This document shows positions 1 through 9,149 of a stretch of 64,000 bases of DNA, one piece after another; position 1 is the first letter of the stretch, and the number at the start of each line of letters is the position of its first letter. The translations under genes were made by a program, and so were the position numbers. The stretch spans positions 1 to 64,000 of the forward strand of contig DYGR01000014.1 in NCBI GenBank assembly GCA_020724545.1, written 5' to 3'. Origin of the DNA: Candidatus Methanoperedens nitratireducens (GTDB taxonomy: Archaea > Halobacteriota > Methanosarcinia > Methanosarcinales > Methanoperedenaceae). The notes under the pieces are model-generated. The model did not search any database. It was not told the DNA's origin and saw nothing but the letters and a program-made list of their open reading frames with translations.

Positions 1-67
1 TGATACTGATGTTGTCTTCGCAGGGAGCATTACCACTAAATTTGGAGAGGATACAATTCGATGGTAA
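1..67 (+). CDS. C-terminal end of a gene cut by the window edge
   Basis: An open frame enters from the left edge and stops at TAA 65-67, giving a tail that ends in GEDTIRW. Too little is visible to name a family. It converges on the hypothetical gene whose stop lies at 88. Confidence 0.35.
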   Translation, partial: DTDVVFAGSITTKFGEDTIRW

Positions 68-87
68 AATGCCGGTTTGGGGCAACG

Positions 88-483
88 CTAAGGAAGAAAC
101 TTGACCCCAGGAAAGCAACTGAAACCAAGTTGAAACTTGTTGCTCATGATATCAGAAGGATTGGCTACATCGAGACTTTGTATGACATAAAACCTCAATG
201 GCCAAGGAACAGGGTTTAGATGAATATTGTCCCAAAGCCGGGCAATCTCTAAATCATCGGTATTGATCTTTATTTTAAACCACCACTTATTGCCACCTTC
301 ATCTATACTGCCGACCGAGACCATCCAGAATTCACCGTTTATTAAAGCCAGCCCGTAATCTTCCCCAAACCATTCAACTACTTGCTGTATCGTGCTGTCG
401 GTTTTTTCTAAAGGTAAATCATAAAATGAGCTTTTGTCTTTATTCAAAACTCTCGCCACCCCAGATAATAAATAATACGGCAT
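88..483 (-). CDS. Hypothetical protein, 131 aa
   Basis: The product is a soluble 131-residue protein rich in aromatic residues, with no signal peptide, membrane segment or metal-binding motif. The middle (VEWFGEDYGLALINGEFWMV) looks like alternating beta strands. The family is not recognised. It lies 33 bp downstream of the flavoprotein gene on the same strand and could be the last gene of that short transcript. A coding reading is supported by its length and the lack of a competing frame, but no function can be assigned. Confidence 0.5.
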   Translation of the reverse strand: MPYYLLSGVARVLNKDKSSFYDLPLEKTDSTIQQVVEWFGEDYGLALINGEFWMVSVGSIDEGGNKWWFKIKINTDDLEIARLWDNIHLNPVPWPLRFYVIQSLDVANPSDIMSNKFQLGFSCFPGVKFLP

Positions 484-515
484 AATCGGGTAAAAAGTTT
501 ATTGTAATCTTATGA

Positions 516-1922
516 TCAGAGTTTTTTGTCCTCCCTCATAGCCTTCAAAAGTTCAAGCACTGAATATGCTGCCCTTGTTATTCCCATACTGCGATTATCA
601 GTGTCAGTCCCCACAAGGTAAAGGTTTGTGAGCGGTGAGCGCTGCCCTGCAAAGAATCCATTGATGGTGACAGCGGCTTTCTCAGGTATTGTCACCTGGT
701 AATGGATTATCTCAATCCTTTTCTCAATTCCGGGAACGGCTCTGTAGATCATATCAAGCGCCCGCTTTTTTTCGCTCTCTATATCCTTATTATCATCGAT
801 AACAAACGTGAACCCGACTAATTGCTTGTCTCTTGGTGCAATACTTGAATCGTAATTGCTAATAGGCATAGCCCAGTATGCACCATCCTTGAACCAGATC
901 TCAGAGCCTATATAATCAAATTCTTTCATTTTTTCGCTCAGGCCAATCCATATGGTAAGGCTCAGCGTCTGGTCGATACGGGTAAGATTCTCCATATAAT
1001 CAGAAGGCAAAGAAACAAGATCGGGAAGATTTTTTACAAAACCTGAGTACACAACAGTATCGGCTGTGAATACCTCTCTATCTGTAGCAACCCCTGCCAC
1101 CCTCTCACCCTCGGATACAATCTCCTTTACCCTTGAACTGGTTTTAATCTGCACAGTTTTAGGCATTGAATACAAAACCGCATCTAAAAGAGATCTCAGG
1201 CCGCCGCGCGGATACGCCTGTGCATGGGCTATTCTATTGGTGGCAAGTCTGCTTATAGCAGAGAAATGACTTTTTAACTGGTATTTCGATAGTGTATCTG
1301 CAATTACAGAAGTGTATGATGTATTTACCTGCTGTTCATTATGAAAAATATCCTCTGAAACGCTATCCCTGATAAAGCTGCTTCCATATAATACACGGTT
1401 GACCGATGTCTCTTTCATGGATTTCCCAGAGAGGGAGTAGGCAATTGCATCCACAAAATCATGGGTGTCTTTGGATAATCCGTTTGGCAGGTAATCGTAC
1501 ACCGACTGATTGCCTTCCAGCATTCCGAATGTCAGCTGCGTCAGAGCTTTTGTCAATGCCTGCGAGAGCAGGAGCCTATCTTTCCTGGGCAGGACATCAA
1601 AAGTAACAAATTCTTTAATATTTGAGGGCAGCTTCGTGAGACCCTTATCTGTACGCACGTAATAATGTCCAAATTCCAAAAACACGGGTGAGTATGTGAA
1701 ATATTCATCCATCAGTCGCCGCAGTGGCCCTTCACGCAGATGGGTTATAGCATGTACGCCTGTATCAACCTGGAAGCCATCCACATCGTAACTATTACAA
1801 TTGCCTCCAACCACACTGTTTTTTTCAAGTACGAGAATCTTCTTTCCGTGTTTGGAAAGAGTCAGGGCAGACATCAGGCCGCTGATGCCTCCTCCTACAA
1901 CAATTACATCATAATCTACCAT
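516..1922 (-). CDS. FAD-dependent oxidoreductase, phytoene desaturase (CrtI/COG1233)-like
   Basis: A 468-residue flavoprotein with an N-terminal Rossmann dinucleotide fold (VVGGGISGL, residues 8-16, then an acidic strand end in VLEKN and a VVGGNC turn) and a C-terminal FAD-closing motif (LYLVGTDTDNRSMG, near residue 433). The architecture is that of the phytoene desaturase / protoporphyrinogen oxidase / amine oxidase superfamily, of normal length. Archaeal members act on isoprenoids such as carotenoids or retinoids, or reduce unsaturated lipids; the substrate cannot be read from the sequence. No carotenoid synthesis genes are nearby. Confidence 0.8.
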   Translation of the reverse strand: MVDYDVIVVGGGISGLMSALTLSKHGKKILVLEKNSVVGGNCNSYDVDGFQVDTGVHAITHLREGPLRRLMDEYFTYSPVFLEFGHYYVRTDKGLTKLPSNIKEFVTFDVLPRKDRLLLSQALTKALTQLTFGMLEGNQSVYDYLPNGLSKDTHDFVDAIAYSLSGKSMKETSVNRVLYGSSFIRDSVSEDIFHNEQQVNTSYTSVIADTLSKYQLKSHFSAISRLATNRIAHAQAYPRGGLRSLLDAVLYSMPKTVQIKTSSRVKEIVSEGERVAGVATDREVFTADTVVYSGFVKNLPDLVSLPSDYMENLTRIDQTLSLTIWIGLSEKMKEFDYIGSEIWFKDGAYWAMPISNYDSSIAPRDKQLVGFTFVIDDNKDIESEKKRALDMIYRAVPGIEKRIEIIHYQVTIPEKAAVTINGFFAGQRSPLTNLYLVGTDTDNRSMGITRAAYSVLELLKAMREDKKL

Positions 1923-1984
1923 AATGCCTCTAACATTATCTTATTCTTATGAAAAATCTTGCTATGAAGTTCCCTCTGAAACCT

Positions 1985-2629
1985 TCAAATTCTGTAGATT
2001 CTACGAAATAATCCACGCATGACCTGAATAAAAATAGCAGATATGGGGATAATCCGCCCTGAAGATCTTGTTCTTCCCTCCCTGATAGCAGATAGTACAG
2101 ATTCCTCATTAGATTCTGCATCTATATCCGTAAAACCAAGACCTATTGTTGATAGTATATGGGAATCACTCCCACCTACCTGGGGTTTTCCAGATTCCTG
2201 TGCCATTTTTTTTGCTTTTGTATTCTCTCCGAATATACATCTGGAATTAAATGTCTCAACGGCATCTGCATACTTTGCATCATAGCCAGCGCCCACCCTC
2301 TTAAAAGGATGTGCAGCTATGGCCACGCCACCTCTTTGCCTGGTGAGCCTGATGGTCTCAAGAAGTGAGAGGTTCGATGGAATATTTTCCCGTACACCAA
2401 GTACGATCAGATGCCCTTCGGTCGTTGTTATCTCCATGCCAGGCAGTACAAGTAAAGGCAGGTTCAATTCCCGGGAGCGTCTGATGCCAAGCAGGCTTCC
2501 CTCAACGGTGTTATGGTCACATATGGTAATACCATCAAGGCCCTTCTTTACAGCCTGCTTTAGAATATCATCGACAGCCAGGCTGCTGTCGTTTGAATGA
2601 TTCGAATGTATGTGCAGATCAAAGCGCAT
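1985..2629 (-). CDS. PHP-domain metal-dependent phosphoesterase (COG0613-like)
   Basis: The 214-residue protein carries the four PHP metal motifs in order: DLHIHSNHS (residues 4-12), ITICDHNT (about 35-42), AIAAHPF (about 105) and GGSDSH (about 150). These ligands build a trinuclear metal centre in the PHP superfamily, which includes phosphoesterases acting on short oligonucleotides or 3',5'-bisphosphates, histidinol phosphatase and polymerase proofreading domains. Its size fits the stand-alone YciV/RNase AM-like group. It lies upstream of the flavoprotein on the same strand; no functional link is evident. Confidence 0.85.
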   Translation of the reverse strand: MRFDLHIHSNHSNDSSLAVDDILKQAVKKGLDGITICDHNTVEGSLLGIRRSRELNLPLLVLPGMEITTTEGHLIVLGVRENIPSNLSLLETIRLTRQRGGVAIAAHPFKRVGAGYDAKYADAVETFNSRCIFGENTKAKKMAQESGKPQVGGSDSHILSTIGLGFTDIDAESNEESVLSAIREGRTRSSGRIIPISAIFIQVMRGLFRRIYRI

Positions 2630-2686
2630 ATATTGATATTTTTCTAAGATGATAAATAAGTTAACCCCGGTACTTCCGTATTCCTC

Positions 2687-3289
2687 CTAAATCTTCATTA
2701 TCGTCTGTAACACCATTGCCTTTTGATAACCTGTATCTGGATAATCAAAAGTAATCCAGTACACGCGTCCCATTTTAAGATCCATCTTAAGATAATAGTA
2801 ATTGTACCTGTTACCTTCTTTCATCATAAATACATCAGGTTTCGTAATCTCCAAAAAATCCACTTTCTCAGGTCCGGTGAATTCTTCCTCCTGTTTTACT
2901 GTGGCATCCTTTGCTCTCTCCCTGATCTCAGATGATGAGCCCACGTCGCCTGTATACTGATGCTCGGCATGGGGACCTGATAACCCGAGTGCTGATTTCA
3001 TGGCATTGAAGGCATCGTTTGCAATGTTATGGTTATCAGCTTCTACAACCCGGATGCTCATTGTACCGTTCCTGCCACTGTATACTGCAGAATATCCTTT
3101 TGCTAAGGGTATGTCTTTTAATCCGTATATAGTCGAAATTTCCTGAGCTGCTACCTCTCCAGTCTCATATCTTGTCAGGGACATGTCGCCCAGTCTTTCT
3201 GTGAAGATGCTTTTTCTTGCTTCTGGCTGGTATATGAAAGCTATAACCAGTACAGCAGCTATGATTATTACAGCATGAATTTTTTTCAT
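2687..3289 (-). CDS. Membrane-anchored or secreted protein, LGDMSL family (paralog at 39.4 kb)
   Basis: The 200-residue product has an N-terminal signal anchor (residues 5-22) and an extracytoplasmic domain containing ERLGDMSLTRYETG (about residues 31-44). The same segment occurs in the 177-residue protein at 39400-39933 (EKLGDMSLALYREGDAA), and both end in an aromatic strand that reads like VFWIQIDN or VYWITFDYP. The family is not recognised. A strong GGAGG ribosome site precedes the ATG at 3289. It is the last gene of the cytochrome c maturation block and follows the PCYCGC gene by 20 bp, so an extracytoplasmic role in redox-protein assembly is plausible but unproven. Confidence 0.7.
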   Translation of the reverse strand: MKKIHAVIIIAAVLVIAFIYQPEARKSIFTERLGDMSLTRYETGEVAAQEISTIYGLKDIPLAKGYSAVYSGRNGTMSIRVVEADNHNIANDAFNAMKSALGLSGPHAEHQYTGDVGSSSEIRERAKDATVKQEEEFTGPEKVDFLEITKPDVFMMKEGNRYNYYYLKMDLKMGRVYWITFDYPDTGYQKAMVLQTIMKI

Positions 3290-3309
3290 CTTAACCTCCT
3301 ATTAGTATC

Positions 3310-3783
3310 CTATGGCGGCAACGATGTATTTGTTCCAACGCCCCTGCCTGAGTATTCATCATCAATGATTTTTCTGACATCTTTGAGCGAATATCCTTTC
3401 ATCAACAGGTCTCTCACTTCAAGCGTTATATCATTGCATAACTTGCACTCAGAAGCATGCGGTTCATAGCTGCCGTCGGGTTTAATGTAGCAGTCCTTCA
3501 GACTTTTATGAGACAGGAGCGTGTCAGAATGCTGCATTCCGGCACAGCCACAGTAGCAGGCAAGGTACATGACCTTATCCTGATTCATCATCGCGTAAAT
3601 ATAGGCCTCTTCAACACGCACTGTTTTTTGAGCGAATTCTGGAAGTCCAATTTTATTTGTGATATTCTCCTGAGGTATCTCACCTATCGCATTAAAATCT
3701 TTAAATCCGCTGACCAGCACTGTGTACACGAGTACCAGGACTGCAACAGCCGCAATGACACTAAATATATGTTTAAGTCTCAT
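3310..3783 (-). CDS. PCYCGC-motif membrane-anchored protein
   Basis: A 157-residue protein with one N-terminal membrane helix (residues 7-25) and an exported domain bearing the ACYCGCAGMQHS motif (near residue 82), a further DCYIKPDG and a CKLC pair. This matches the PCYCGC family (Pfam PF13798), whose function is unknown but whose clustered Cys and His suggest metal or thiol chemistry. It sits between ccdA and the LGDMSL gene with gaps of 11 and 20 bp. With CcdA, which brings reducing power across the membrane, it is a candidate thiol-disulfide or metal-delivery factor for cytochrome maturation. Confidence 0.8.
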   Translation of the reverse strand: MRLKHIFSVIAAVAVLVLVYTVLVSGFKDFNAIGEIPQENITNKIGLPEFAQKTVRVEEAYIYAMMNQDKVMYLACYCGCAGMQHSDTLLSHKSLKDCYIKPDGSYEPHASECKLCNDITLEVRDLLMKGYSLKDVRKIIDDEYSGRGVGTNTSLPP

Positions 3784-3794
3784 ATTTACCTATC

Positions 3795-4490
3795 CTATAT
3801 TATCACCAGTATCACAAAGCCCATGGCCACCATGAACAAGCCCATAATCAGTTTCACTCTTGTACTGTTCCGTGACTGCCATGCCATCATTTTATCAACC
3901 ACGAACCGGTTTGATGAGGCAAGCAGCACTGCCACAAGCGGCATGATAAGCATAAAGTTGTAGAGCAGCAGGTACAGTATGCCCTGAGCCAGCGTGGATT
4001 GCAGTACCAGAAGTCCCAGGACAGCAAGATATATCCCGCCGCTGCAGGGTACGGTACACAGGCCGACAAGCACTCCAGCACCAAAGACACCTGGTGCCGA
4101 GGTGCGCTTTATCCAGTTGTTTATAGGTGCGTGCATGCTCTTAGGTATCGAAAGCCCAAAGCTGCCTGGTATAAAGTAATCCTTCATGATAACTACACCG
4201 AGTATCATGGAAACAAAAGCGGCTGCTCTCCCCACTGCATGTGTTGTGGAGAAGAAGGATATAGCACCAAGAAACCCAACGCCTATTAGCACATAGGTTA
4301 CGAATATACCGCTTATATATATCAAACCCATTCTCCACAACCCGAACCTGTAATTTGTTTGTATCTGAAGCATGCCCATGGTAAATGTTATGAACAGCAG
4401 TAGTACAGCGAAAGCACACGGGTTAAATCCATCAATTAAACCTGCAGTAATTATAAGGGGAAGTGTCAGTGTCTGGGGGTCGATCGCCAT
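3795..4490 (-). CDS. ccdA: CcdA/DsbD-type transmembrane thiol-disulfide reductant transporter
   Basis: The protein has 231 residues and six predicted membrane helices. It carries the paired cysteines typical of CcdA: NPCAF in helix 1 (near residue 26) and CTVPCSGG in helix 4 (near residues 145-149), with GFNPCAF and LVGLCTVPCSGG matching the family consensus. CcdA moves electrons from cytoplasmic thioredoxin to the outside, keeping apocytochrome CXXCH cysteines reduced for heme attachment. It lies 11 bp downstream of the cupredoxin gene and inside the ccm block. No CcmG-like thioredoxin is visible nearby, so its external partner is unclear. Confidence 0.88.
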   Translation of the reverse strand: MAIDPQTLTLPLIITAGLIDGFNPCAFAVLLLFITFTMGMLQIQTNYRFGLWRMGLIYISGIFVTYVLIGVGFLGAISFFSTTHAVGRAAAFVSMILGVVIMKDYFIPGSFGLSIPKSMHAPINNWIKRTSAPGVFGAGVLVGLCTVPCSGGIYLAVLGLLVLQSTLAQGILYLLLYNFMLIMPLVAVLLASSNRFVVDKMMAWQSRNSTRVKLIMGLFMVAMGFVILVII

Positions 4491-4500
4491 CGTTCTCCCA

Positions 4501-4959
4501 TCAGGCCACTATAAGTGTTCCGTGCATGTAGGGATTCTCCTTGCCCCCGCAGCATATGTCACAGTACCAGTGGTATTCCCCTGGCTGCGTAGGAGTAAAG
4601 GTGAATACCTTCTGGCTCTCAGGAGGAACTGTAATATTCACGCTGGATAATCCTGCTGTAAGAATGAAGTTATGAAAGCCACCACCATCGGTATGATGCG
4701 AATTATCCGGATTTATCAGGTTTATGGTCACTGGTTCTCCTGCCTGTGCCCTGATTATACCTGGATCAAAGCCTGCCATGGTAACGGTCATTTTAATAGC
4801 GTCTTTGTCCACGGGCTCCAAAGATGCCGTTTTACTCATTACTATATACGCAGCAGAGCCAAAAATCGCGATGATGATAAGTACGAACAAAATGCTCATG
4901 AGCGCGGTCTTATTATTATGTTTCTTTCCCCTTTCCTTATGTTTCTTTGATTTTGACAT
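4501..4959 (-). CDS. Membrane-anchored cupredoxin-like protein
   Basis: A 152-residue protein with a lysine-rich cytoplasmic start, one membrane helix (about residues 20-42) and an exported beta-sandwich ending in GEYHWYCDICCGGKENPYMH. This resembles the metal loop of CuA or plastocyanin-like cupredoxins (COX2-type). The usual downstream His is displaced and an extra Cys is present, so the ligand set is unusual. There is a GGAGGG ribosome site before the ATG. It stands in the maturation block beside CcdA. A role as electron carrier or copper chaperone is inferred. A complete oxidase is not encoded nearby. Confidence 0.78.
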   Translation of the reverse strand: MSKSKKHKERGKKHNNKTALMSILFVLIIIAIFGSAAYIVMSKTASLEPVDKDAIKMTVTMAGFDPGIIRAQAGEPVTINLINPDNSHHTDGGGFHNFILTAGLSSVNITVPPESQKVFTFTPTQPGEYHWYCDICCGGKENPYMHGTLIVA

Positions 4960-5060
4960 ACTAAACCCTCCTGATTTAACGCCGTGTATCCCTAGTTATT
5001 TTTTTCTGTAGCCTCCTATTGAACAGAGAAGATGCGGGATGCCCCGCACTCTTTGAAAGA

Positions 5061-6725
5061 CTATTCATTTTGTTCGATGTCCTCTATCCTCTGCTCAATA
5101 ATTTCCCTCAGTTCATCTCTATTCTCTCCTTCTTTTTCTCTCTCCAGCAGCTCCTCGAGAATATCTATGTCATCCACATGTGCTATCATTTTTTCAAGCA
5201 CGGTAACTGGCTGCGCTAGATCAAGATTCAATGCTGCGTCTTTTAATTGCTTTATAACAAGCATCGTTTTTTCTTTGTGTTCTTTTTTCAGCTCTTTGTA
5301 CTCCTTTTCTGTAATTTCTCCTGCATTGAATTTATTTTCAAGAGCCAGGATCGATTCAAACGAAGCATTTTTCAAAGCGTGTAGCTCATCAAATGACATT
5401 TCGCTGATGTCTTTCCCTGGAATATTCTCTGCAATAACATTTGCCTGCGGGATGCCCTCTCCAGCTTCATCCGGTTCATCTGTAGATACCTGAACTGGCA
5501 ATGAAGGTTTGATAAAACGTCTTCTGGATTTCTTGCCGATTTTGTTTCTAAGGAACGGATACGAGACAGCTCCGATTACCACTACGGCCAGTACAGGGAT
5601 AAGATAGTTAAAATCCCCTCCAATGCCTGTCTTTGAGGGAACATAACCTGTTATCTGTGTATCTACTATCTGGTTTCTTGGTATATTCTGTAAGGTCAGG
5701 ACCTCGAACTCTTTCCCTTCACCTGGAACTATTTGCTTTTTAGCATATGTGCTTTCAATCCCGAAACCGTTATTTCTTTCAGAAAGCAGGGTGAAATATG
5801 AGGTGTTGTATATCATCTCTTTGGTAAATACTGCCTCAGATGAATCCGGGCTCAGGATGTATGAGATCTCAGCACCGTATGTCTCACCAGGCAAAAGCGG
5901 CTTCATAGGATCTATCCATGCTGCATTCTTCTCCCTTACAAGACAGCATTCCATGACATCTGTCTGGAACCTTGTTATGCCCTGTGGTGTTGAAATTCCA
6001 AGCCATGTACGGTCTTTACTAAAGAAAACCTTATCCCCTGTATTCATGAATTCAACGTACTCATCAACCTTTATTCCAGTTGGTGCACGGGAAAGGACTA
6101 TGTGGTCTATCTTTACGCTGATTATATCCCTTTCTTCGGTAGTGTCATAAACTGTAAAATCAGCGCTCTCTGAGGCATTTACAAGCTCTGTGTACGGGAC
6201 ATCAGCATATGTGGCCTCGATAATGTAGGTCCTGCCTGCGTTAACATTATTAAACAAGTATTTCCCGCTCCCATTAGTATAAGTGTTCATTACCTCAATA
6301 CCTCTTATATCGAGAAGGCGAAGCGGTATTCCTTCAAGTGTATTATTTGCCTTCAGGACAGATCCCTCTATTTTTTCTGAGAGATTGAAATCCACAGCAG
6401 CCCTATCTCTCAAGATCACATGTTCCCCGAAAGTAGAGCCGTTATAAGTTACGTTGACTCTATACTCGCCGTCTTTCAGGTCACTGAACACATAACTCCC
6501 GTCTTTATCTGTTGCTGTGTCGGCTAATGGCACAAAGTCATAGATTATCCCGGTCATGCTCTCTTCACTCTGCTCAGTACCGTTTATCCTGCTCAGCGTT
6601 ACTGTCTGTCCTGCCAGCTTTTCTCCTCCAGAAGTAACGTTTCCGCTGATCTGTGCTGCCCAGGCAGGGCCGCCCAGTACAGTCAATACAGCCAGTATAA
6701 CAAATAACAGCAATAATTTATTCAT
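5061..6725 (-). CDS. Large exported membrane protein of the ccm block: carboxypeptidase-regulatory-like domains, one TM, coiled cytoplasmic tail
   Basis: The 554-residue protein has a signal peptide (residues 1-23) and two carboxypeptidase-regulatory-like or Ig-like modules (about 24-115 and 115-195; motifs GSYVFSDLKDGEYRV and GKYLFNNVNAGRTY). A large extracytoplasmic domain follows, then one membrane helix (about 375-393), a basic stop-transfer stretch, and a charged helical tail with a SHOCT-like short coil (NAGEITEKEYKELKKEH, near residue 465). Its ATG overlaps the ccmH stop (TAATG), so translation is coupled. Bacterial systems have CcmI/CcmG near this position. This protein shares no motif with them but may hold apocytochrome, which is inference. 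Confidence 0.75.
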   Translation of the reverse strand: MNKLLLLFVILAVLTVLGGPAWAAQISGNVTSGGEKLAGQTVTLSRINGTEQSEESMTGIIYDFVPLADTATDKDGSYVFSDLKDGEYRVNVTYNGSTFGEHVILRDRAAVDFNLSEKIEGSVLKANNTLEGIPLRLLDIRGIEVMNTYTNGSGKYLFNNVNAGRTYIIEATYADVPYTELVNASESADFTVYDTTEERDIISVKIDHIVLSRAPTGIKVDEYVEFMNTGDKVFFSKDRTWLGISTPQGITRFQTDVMECCLVREKNAAWIDPMKPLLPGETYGAEISYILSPDSSEAVFTKEMIYNTSYFTLLSERNNGFGIESTYAKKQIVPGEGKEFEVLTLQNIPRNQIVDTQITGYVPSKTGIGGDFNYLIPVLAVVVIGAVSYPFLRNKIGKKSRRRFIKPSLPVQVSTDEPDEAGEGIPQANVIAENIPGKDISEMSFDELHALKNASFESILALENKFNAGEITEKEYKELKKEHKEKTMLVIKQLKDAALNLDLAQPVTVLEKMIAHVDDIDILEELLEREKEGENRDELREIIEQRIEDIEQNE

Positions 6726-7147
6726 TATTTTTCACGCTCCTGCAAGAATTTCTGGTACTCATATTCAAAGATCTCATTCTCATCCATTTTTTTCCTGCTT
6801 ATCTTATAAACAACAACCCCGCCCACAATGATTCCGGCAGGCAGGGCAAGCCAGACTATCCAGTCAAATCCTTCCTTGGGCGGTGTGGCCAGGATCTCTC
6901 TCCCGTATTCTGCAGCGAGCCTATCGTATATCTGTTTCTGCGATAGTCCCTGATCAAGCATCGCCCTGACTTTACCTTTCAGTTCAAGAGCGCTCTCACA
7001 TGAGCAATCGGCGGCGATCATAGTACACCCTCCCACATCAGGACAGTTCAGGTTTGATGTAATCTCCTCTTCAGTTACGGCTATTACCGGCACTGCCAGT
7101 ACAGTCATGAAGAACAGTATTGCAATTATTTTATATATCATGTACAC
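6725..7147 (-). CDS. ccmH: CcmH-like cytochrome c maturation protein with variant cysteine motif
   Basis: A 140-residue protein with a signal peptide (to about residue 23), the helical CcmH/CycL core (GLSQKQIYDRLAAEYGREIL, about 67-86) and a C-terminal membrane helix (about 97-115). The family normally has an LRCxxCQ redox pair; here the sequence is LNCPDVGGC (C35, C41) followed by DCSC (C48, C50), a changed spacing. CcmH works with CcmF to reduce and present the apocytochrome. Its start lies 17 bp inside the 3' end of ccmF and its stop overlaps the next ATG, so the order ccmF-ccmH-membrane protein is translationally coupled. Confidence 0.85.
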   Translation of the reverse strand: MYMIYKIIAILFFMTVLAVPVIAVTEEEITSNLNCPDVGGCTMIAADCSCESALELKGKVRAMLDQGLSQKQIYDRLAAEYGREILATPPKEGFDWIVWLALPAGIIVGGVVVYKISRKKMDENEIFEYEYQKFLQEREK

Positions 7148-9137
7148 TCTCCGTTGTCATTTTTTTCATACTTTCCTTTACATTTATATCAGCAGATAAT
7201 CTTCTCTGTCTTATGGGTATAACAGTTGATACGCATATCAGAATCCCAAGGATGAGTACGTAGAACCCACCAAGCCACATAAGGAACATAAGAGGCATTA
7301 CCTTGATTTTAAGTGTAGCGTGGTCAGGTGTGATAGCCTGGGCTGAGAAATACAGATCATCCGGACCAATACGGTATGCCATAGGTTTGACATTAGTATT
7401 ATCCTGCCTTGCATAATAATACATGCGCGCCTCGGCATCGGTCAGAACCAGCTCACCATTCTTATAGACATCAAATAGGGCCGCAGTTACCTGTCTGTTA
7501 CTTTTCATATACTGATCTACCCTGGTGAGCTGGAACTCATAGCTACCAACGCTGGATGTGTCGCCAATTCTCATATTAAAGGTCTCAGCCTGCTCATATA
7601 CTACAGCTCCTGCAGCGCTGACTATTATCATCAGGATCGCAATATGGCACAGGTAACCGCCAAACGTCCTGCGGTTATTCCAGAACGCCAGTGAGAAATT
7701 CTTTAAGTATCCTCTGTCCTCAAGCTTTTTCTGTTTATTCACGATCCTGGATACATCTACAAGATGGGTGGCTATTACAAGTACACTGCCTGCGACTACA
7801 ACCTGGGCATAGAAATCACGTATCCCGAAGACAAATGCAATAGCCGTTACACCTACTGCTGCCGCAAGGGGCATGGTGAAGTTCCTCTGGAGATGCGATA
7901 CTGATGCCCTCCTCCAGGCTATGAGAGGACATATACCCATGAGGAAAAGAAGTGCTATACCAAGCGGCACGTTCACCTGGTTGTAGAAGCTCGGGCCGAC
8001 CATCACCTTGTAGCCGCGGAAGGCTTCTGAGAGCAGAGGGTACGTCGTTCCCCAGAGAACCGAGGCTGTGGATGCCATAAATATCCAGTTATTATAAAGA
8101 AAGCTTGCTTCCCGTGAAACGAAGGATTCAAAGACTTTCTTGCTCTGTATCGAGTTGTATTTCCACGCCACAAGTATGAGCGTAGCTGCAAGTACCACAA
8201 CCATATAGTTGATATAATAAGGGGCGGTGGTGGATTCTCCGAATGTATGGACTGAGTTGATGATCCCGCTTCGTGTGAGCAGGGTTCCATATACCACGAG
8301 TTCCCATGTGAAGAGTATAAGCAGGATATTCCAGAACTTCATACCTCCTTTGCGCTCCTGTATCATGGTACTGTGGTAGAATGCTGTCAGGGTGAGCCAC
8401 GGCAGGAAGGAGGCGTTCTCAACAGGGTCCCATCCCCAGAACCCGCCCCAGTTGAGCACAGTGTATGCCCAGTAGCTCCCGAACATATTGCCCAGGGTTA
8501 ATCCAAGCCATGTCCACAGTGCCCAGCGTCTTGCACGGTACGTCCATGTATCATCTGCAAGATAAATCCCTGCGATCATCAGGGCAAATGGGATTATTGC
8601 CCCGGCATAACCCCAGAAAAGCGTAGTGGGATGGAAGAGCATGCCCGGATCCTGAAGAAGCGGGTTCAAGCCGTTTCCGTCCACAGGAATAAAATCAAGC
8701 ATCCTGAAAGGACGGGATACTGTTAGCATCATGTAGAGGAAATAGGCAAGAGTGACAAGGATGACAGGCATTGCATGTTTTATCAGGTTATCATAGGATT
8801 TCCCTCTCACTGCGATGACGGCAATATAGATGGCTATCAGCCATGCCCAGAGCAGTAACGAACCATCGGCCCCGGCCCAGAATGCGGAGATGGTATAGAC
8901 CATTGGTAGATCAAGACTGCTGTAGATCGCTACATACTCATACTGGAAATTGCGGGTGATGAACAGGTTAAAAAGCCAGATAGATGCGATGGTGAGAAGC
9001 ACTGCAATTGCGATGATCGCGATCCTGGCACTATCGAAAAGTTCGTTTTTCTTTTTCCATATCCCGAAGATGTGTGCAGCAATCGCATATACGCTCAATA
9101 TCAATGCGATTAATAACGTTGTTTCTCCTGGTTCCAT
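7131..9137 (-). CDS. ccmF: CcmF, heme lyase subunit of cytochrome c maturation
   Basis: A 668-residue polytopic protein, close to the usual CcmF length, with about 15 membrane helices. It carries the tryptophan-rich heme-handling domain WGGFWGWDPVENASFLPWL (about residues 228-246), the neighbouring histidine segments (FHPTTLFWGYAG, about 168-179; VHTFGE, about 293) and the CcmF C-terminal extracytoplasmic domain. CcmF accepts heme from CcmE and joins it to CXXCH cysteines. It lies 13 bp downstream of ccmE. The presence of ccmE, F, H here and ccmC at 24.3 kb, with many CXXCH proteins expected, supports an active system I pathway. Confidence 0.95.
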   Translation of the reverse strand: MEPGETTLLIALILSVYAIAAHIFGIWKKKNELFDSARIAIIAIAVLLTIASIWLFNLFITRNFQYEYVAIYSSLDLPMVYTISAFWAGADGSLLLWAWLIAIYIAVIAVRGKSYDNLIKHAMPVILVTLAYFLYMMLTVSRPFRMLDFIPVDGNGLNPLLQDPGMLFHPTTLFWGYAGAIIPFALMIAGIYLADDTWTYRARRWALWTWLGLTLGNMFGSYWAYTVLNWGGFWGWDPVENASFLPWLTLTAFYHSTMIQERKGGMKFWNILLILFTWELVVYGTLLTRSGIINSVHTFGESTTAPYYINYMVVVLAATLILVAWKYNSIQSKKVFESFVSREASFLYNNWIFMASTASVLWGTTYPLLSEAFRGYKVMVGPSFYNQVNVPLGIALLFLMGICPLIAWRRASVSHLQRNFTMPLAAAVGVTAIAFVFGIRDFYAQVVVAGSVLVIATHLVDVSRIVNKQKKLEDRGYLKNFSLAFWNNRRTFGGYLCHIAILMIIVSAAGAVVYEQAETFNMRIGDTSSVGSYEFQLTRVDQYMKSNRQVTAALFDVYKNGELVLTDAEARMYYYARQDNTNVKPMAYRIGPDDLYFSAQAITPDHATLKIKVMPLMFLMWLGGFYVLILGILICVSTVIPIRQRRLSADINVKESMKKMTTESVHDI

Positions 9138-9149
9138 AGAATTTCCCCT

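Noticed and set aside
3994-4419. Long open frames on both strands opposite or across ccdA
   Set aside because: They lie over a well-supported gene, lack family features and follow its codon pattern out of phase.
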